Positions 61,943 to 64,000 of a stretch of 64,000 bases of DNA are shown piece after piece. The translations under genes were made by a program, and so were the position numbers. Source of the DNA: Diploptera punctata (lineage: Eukaryota; Arthropoda; Insecta; Blattodea; Blaberidae); NCBI GenBank assembly GCA_030220185.1, contig JASPKZ010005703.1, positions 372,001 through 436,000 on the forward strand, in the 5' to 3' direction. The stretch's first letter is position 1; each line of letters begins with the position of its first letter. The notes below the pieces were generated by a model. The model was not told where the DNA came from. It saw only the letters and a list, made by a program, of their open reading frames with translations, and did no database searches.

Positions 61943-62575
61943 TGGGATGTATCGAAGGATGTGAAGAATGAAAATGGAGGATGAAAATTAACTCAAAATG
62001 TACCCAAGAAAATTACATAAAATATAGAATCCAAAAAGGCAAATCGGTAATAACAATGTTAAACGGAGTTTTGTGGGATAAGAACATAAGAACAGATACA
62101 AAATTAGAAATTTATAAATCCATAATTCGAAGCACGCTAACATATGGTGCAGAAACTTGGCAGTTGAATAAAAATCGAGTTTAAAGCTTATGTCTACTAA
62201 AATGGATCCTTTCAGACGCTCAACTAAACATTATAAATTGGAAAAAAATAAAAAAGTACAATCATCAGACAACGAATGAAAGTCCAAAATTCAATACTAT
62301 ATTTTGTGAGAGACAACTACAATGGTATGGGCAAGCATGTAGGATGCCAGAGAAAAGATTACCCAGACAAGCTTTAGAATGGATTCCACCTGGGAAAGGA
62401 AAGAGAGGTCGACCTAGATTTAAATGGATGAACGATGTAAGAAGAGGTATGAGGGAGCTAGGTCTGGAATAATTGGAATGTGAAGATAGAGAATAATGGA
62501 AAAAGAAGATAAAAATTTAAACAGCTTTAGGCACAGGTAGATGTTTTATTACATAGTAAGCCTGTTTATAAATAA
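61943..62575 (+). pseudogene. LINE-D 3' fragment
   Basis: MKINSKCTQENYIKYRIQKG, KSVITMLNGVLWDKNIRTD, RSTLTYGAETWQLNKNR, stop, then a decayed MKWIxSDAxxx, CERQLQWYGQACRMPEKRL, PRQALEWIPPGKGKRGRPRF and NDVRRGMRELGLE. The tail is AAATAAATAAGTAAAT. Confidence 0.72.
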
Positions 62576-62689
62576 ATAAGTAAATAATAGTAATAATAAT
62601 AATACTTCCAAATAGTTAGTGCGTTTTTTCTTCAAGAATGGACATCCAGTATAACATAGAAAGCATTTTAAACAATAAAAAAATTAACC

Positions 62690-62885
62690 TCACCGGGAAT
62701 CGAACCTGTGACCTCTTGCATAGGAATTAAGCCACTGAGCACTGAGCCAAGCGTTCGCTGCCTTGGTGGGTTTAAAAAGAATGCTCTTAAAAGGAAGTAG
62801 GGAAATGAATTGTAGCTCTACTGTGTAATTAGTTTACTCGTGTGAATCGCGCGTTAGAACTTATATTCGAGATCAAGAGTCTGCC
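62690..62885 (-). mobile_element. tRNA-like SINE copy
   Basis: The reverse strand: a GAACGCTTGGCTCAGTGCTC (box A-like) and CAGGTTCGATTCCCGGTGAG (box B) tRNA-like part at 62,690-62,762, preceded by about 120 bp that includes TTCACACGAGTAAAC, also found near 5,130. Confidence 0.5.
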
Positions 62886-62952
62886 CATTCTTTTTGTTGC
62901 TAAGTGTACAATAAGCTTAAAGACTAAAATCATCTCATAATCTTTATCTCCT

Positions 62953-63610
62953 ACTAGCTAATACCCGGCGTGCGCTGCTACGCCTAAATAAATTAAATGT
63001 GTTTCTATGTTTCGTTGAATAAGTAAAAAGAAAAACAATTATAAATTTATATCATAATTATTTTTAGATACTCCGTGCTAATTACCCGGTGTTGCTCGTG
63101 AATCTAATTATCCGATCTTCTTGGCATAAATGAGGTGGAGGACAACAATTTTTATTGAGAGTTATCTGTAAAAGAATACCACCGTGCCCTGTTACGCTTG
63201 TCCGCTACTCATCCCGATCTTCTTGGCATCAATGATACTCATCACGATGTTCTTGGCATCAATAAGCTGAAAGATAAAAATGGTTAATATGAGTTATCCG
63301 TAAGAGATATGCATATGCTGTTGCGGGTTTTTTTTTTTTTAGATATTCAATTTTGTGTACATTAATTTGGTGTATATGTTATGGTTTAGGCAGCGTAAGT
63401 CATTTAAGTGCCCAAAAAGTTCCGAAAAACACTTTTTCACTACAAAATGTTATTTTTAAGGGTGAGGGAGTTGAGTATTACAACTCTCTCATAGCCTAGA
63501 ACCTTCCCGGGAAACACCTGAACATTTTTCAAAAAGTCTCATCACAATCGGATGAATGGTGTAGTAATGCATACAGGGCAAACAGACAGACAGCCATACA
63601 TTCGTTTATA
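62953..63610 (+). repeat. Dispersed 'ACCCGGCGTGC' repeat, copy 2
   Basis: CTAGCTAATACCCGGCGTGC, CTCCGTGCTAATTACCCGG, GATCTTCTTGGCATAAATGA, AACCTTCCCGGGAAACACC, CAATCGGATGAATGG and ACAGACAGACAG. Matches 33,893 throughout with a rearranged middle. Confidence 0.65.
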
Positions 63611-63611
63611 C

Positions 63612-64000
63612 AGGGTGCTCTAAAATTTCCCTTACAAACTTCTAGGATCTGTAGAGGTGACTGAGTTGATAATATTTAGAATTGGGAACCATGTCCGTAA
63701 ACTTCCCGTTTCCGTGCTACAGTCGTTTTAAAACATGTTTTTAACGCGACCACTTTTACAAGTAAATTATTGTGAGACGTGACACAGTACATCACTTGTT
63801 TTACATTTCAACTCATTAATAACTAATGAAACAAAATGGAAACAGAATCATGACTTGCATTAATAATCCCGAATACACCCTCCACAATCAAAAATTTCGA
63901 AAAAAATTGACCTTTTTTTAAAAAAAACCAAGTCTTGGAATACTCGATAGGGAAATTTTCGATTTAGAAAATCGCGAAGCTATTACTTGAGATACGTGAC
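63612..64000 (+). repeat. Start of an element cut by the window edge
   Basis: TATACAGGGTGCTCTAAAAT begins a sequence unlike what precedes. An ACAGGGTG start is frequent among insect repeats, but no TIR partner or coding part is visible before the window ends. Confidence 0.25.

Overview
This is an AT-rich (roughly two-thirds A+T by eye) animal nuclear window with no intact host gene that I can recognise. It reads as a transposon graveyard. The mix of 5'-truncated non-LTR retrotransposon (LINE) tails ending in the GRPRxRW type C-terminus, tRNA-headed SINEs, Tc1/pogo/hAT relics, palindromic MITEs and long (TA)n and (AAT)n runs points to an arthropod with a large genome. From memory of such repeats I think of a cockroach (Blattodea, perhaps Periplaneta americana); I could not check this.

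Three layers are visible. (1) LINE relics. A family I call LINE-A (C-terminal motif GKPEGKRPVGRPRMRW, short (GTTA)n tail) has about 16 fragments on both strands. LINE-B (motif RSVAGV...GRRNVGRP, tail GAA/GAT repeats), LINE-C (MVNGKKVRGRKIHQM, AATG tail) and LINE-D (EWxPxGRxxRGRPxxxW, AAAT tail) have further copies, with several less clear relatives and one Jockey-like ORF1 relic (56.7-57.6 kb). (2) SINEs. At least six tRNA-headed families (named SINE-1 to SINE-6 here) give about 25 copies, several with clean target-site duplications (TSDs). (3) DNA transposons. There are two Tc1-like elements with nearly full but broken DD34E transposases (31,062-32,608 and 36,751-38,258), a pogo/Tigger-like element (49,317-50,512), a hAT-type MITE with a perfect 8-bp TSD (3,785-4,096), several hairpin MITEs, a 0.7-kb repeat present three times, and a foldback-like element holding six copies of a 70-bp unit (53,618-54,245).

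Layout: 0-18 kb holds SINEs, MITEs, LINE-B tails and (TA)n runs. 18-30 kb is dense in LINE-A, SINE-1, SINE-2 and SINE-5, with several dated nestings. 30-39 kb holds both Tc1-like elements and the longest open LINE-A frame. 39-44 kb is sparse. 44-52 kb holds LINE tails, microsatellites and the Tigger-like element. 52-64 kb holds the foldback array, SINE-3, SINE-4 and SINE-2, the Jockey ORF1, LINE-C and LINE-D.

The elements do not work together as a pathway; their relations are insertional. The exact TSDs allow a relative order of events: for example LINE-A into SINE-5, LINE-A into other LINEs, LINE-A into a SINE-1 variant, SINE-1 into LINE-A, and Tc1 into a LINE reverse transcriptase. No canonical tRNA, rRNA, CRISPR or operon was found. 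The less explained signals are the 70-bp foldback array, about 16 copies of the palindrome TAGGCCTA, a GAAGATG-GAAAC module shared by unrelated hairpins, and tRNA-like cassettes embedded in (TA)n runs.
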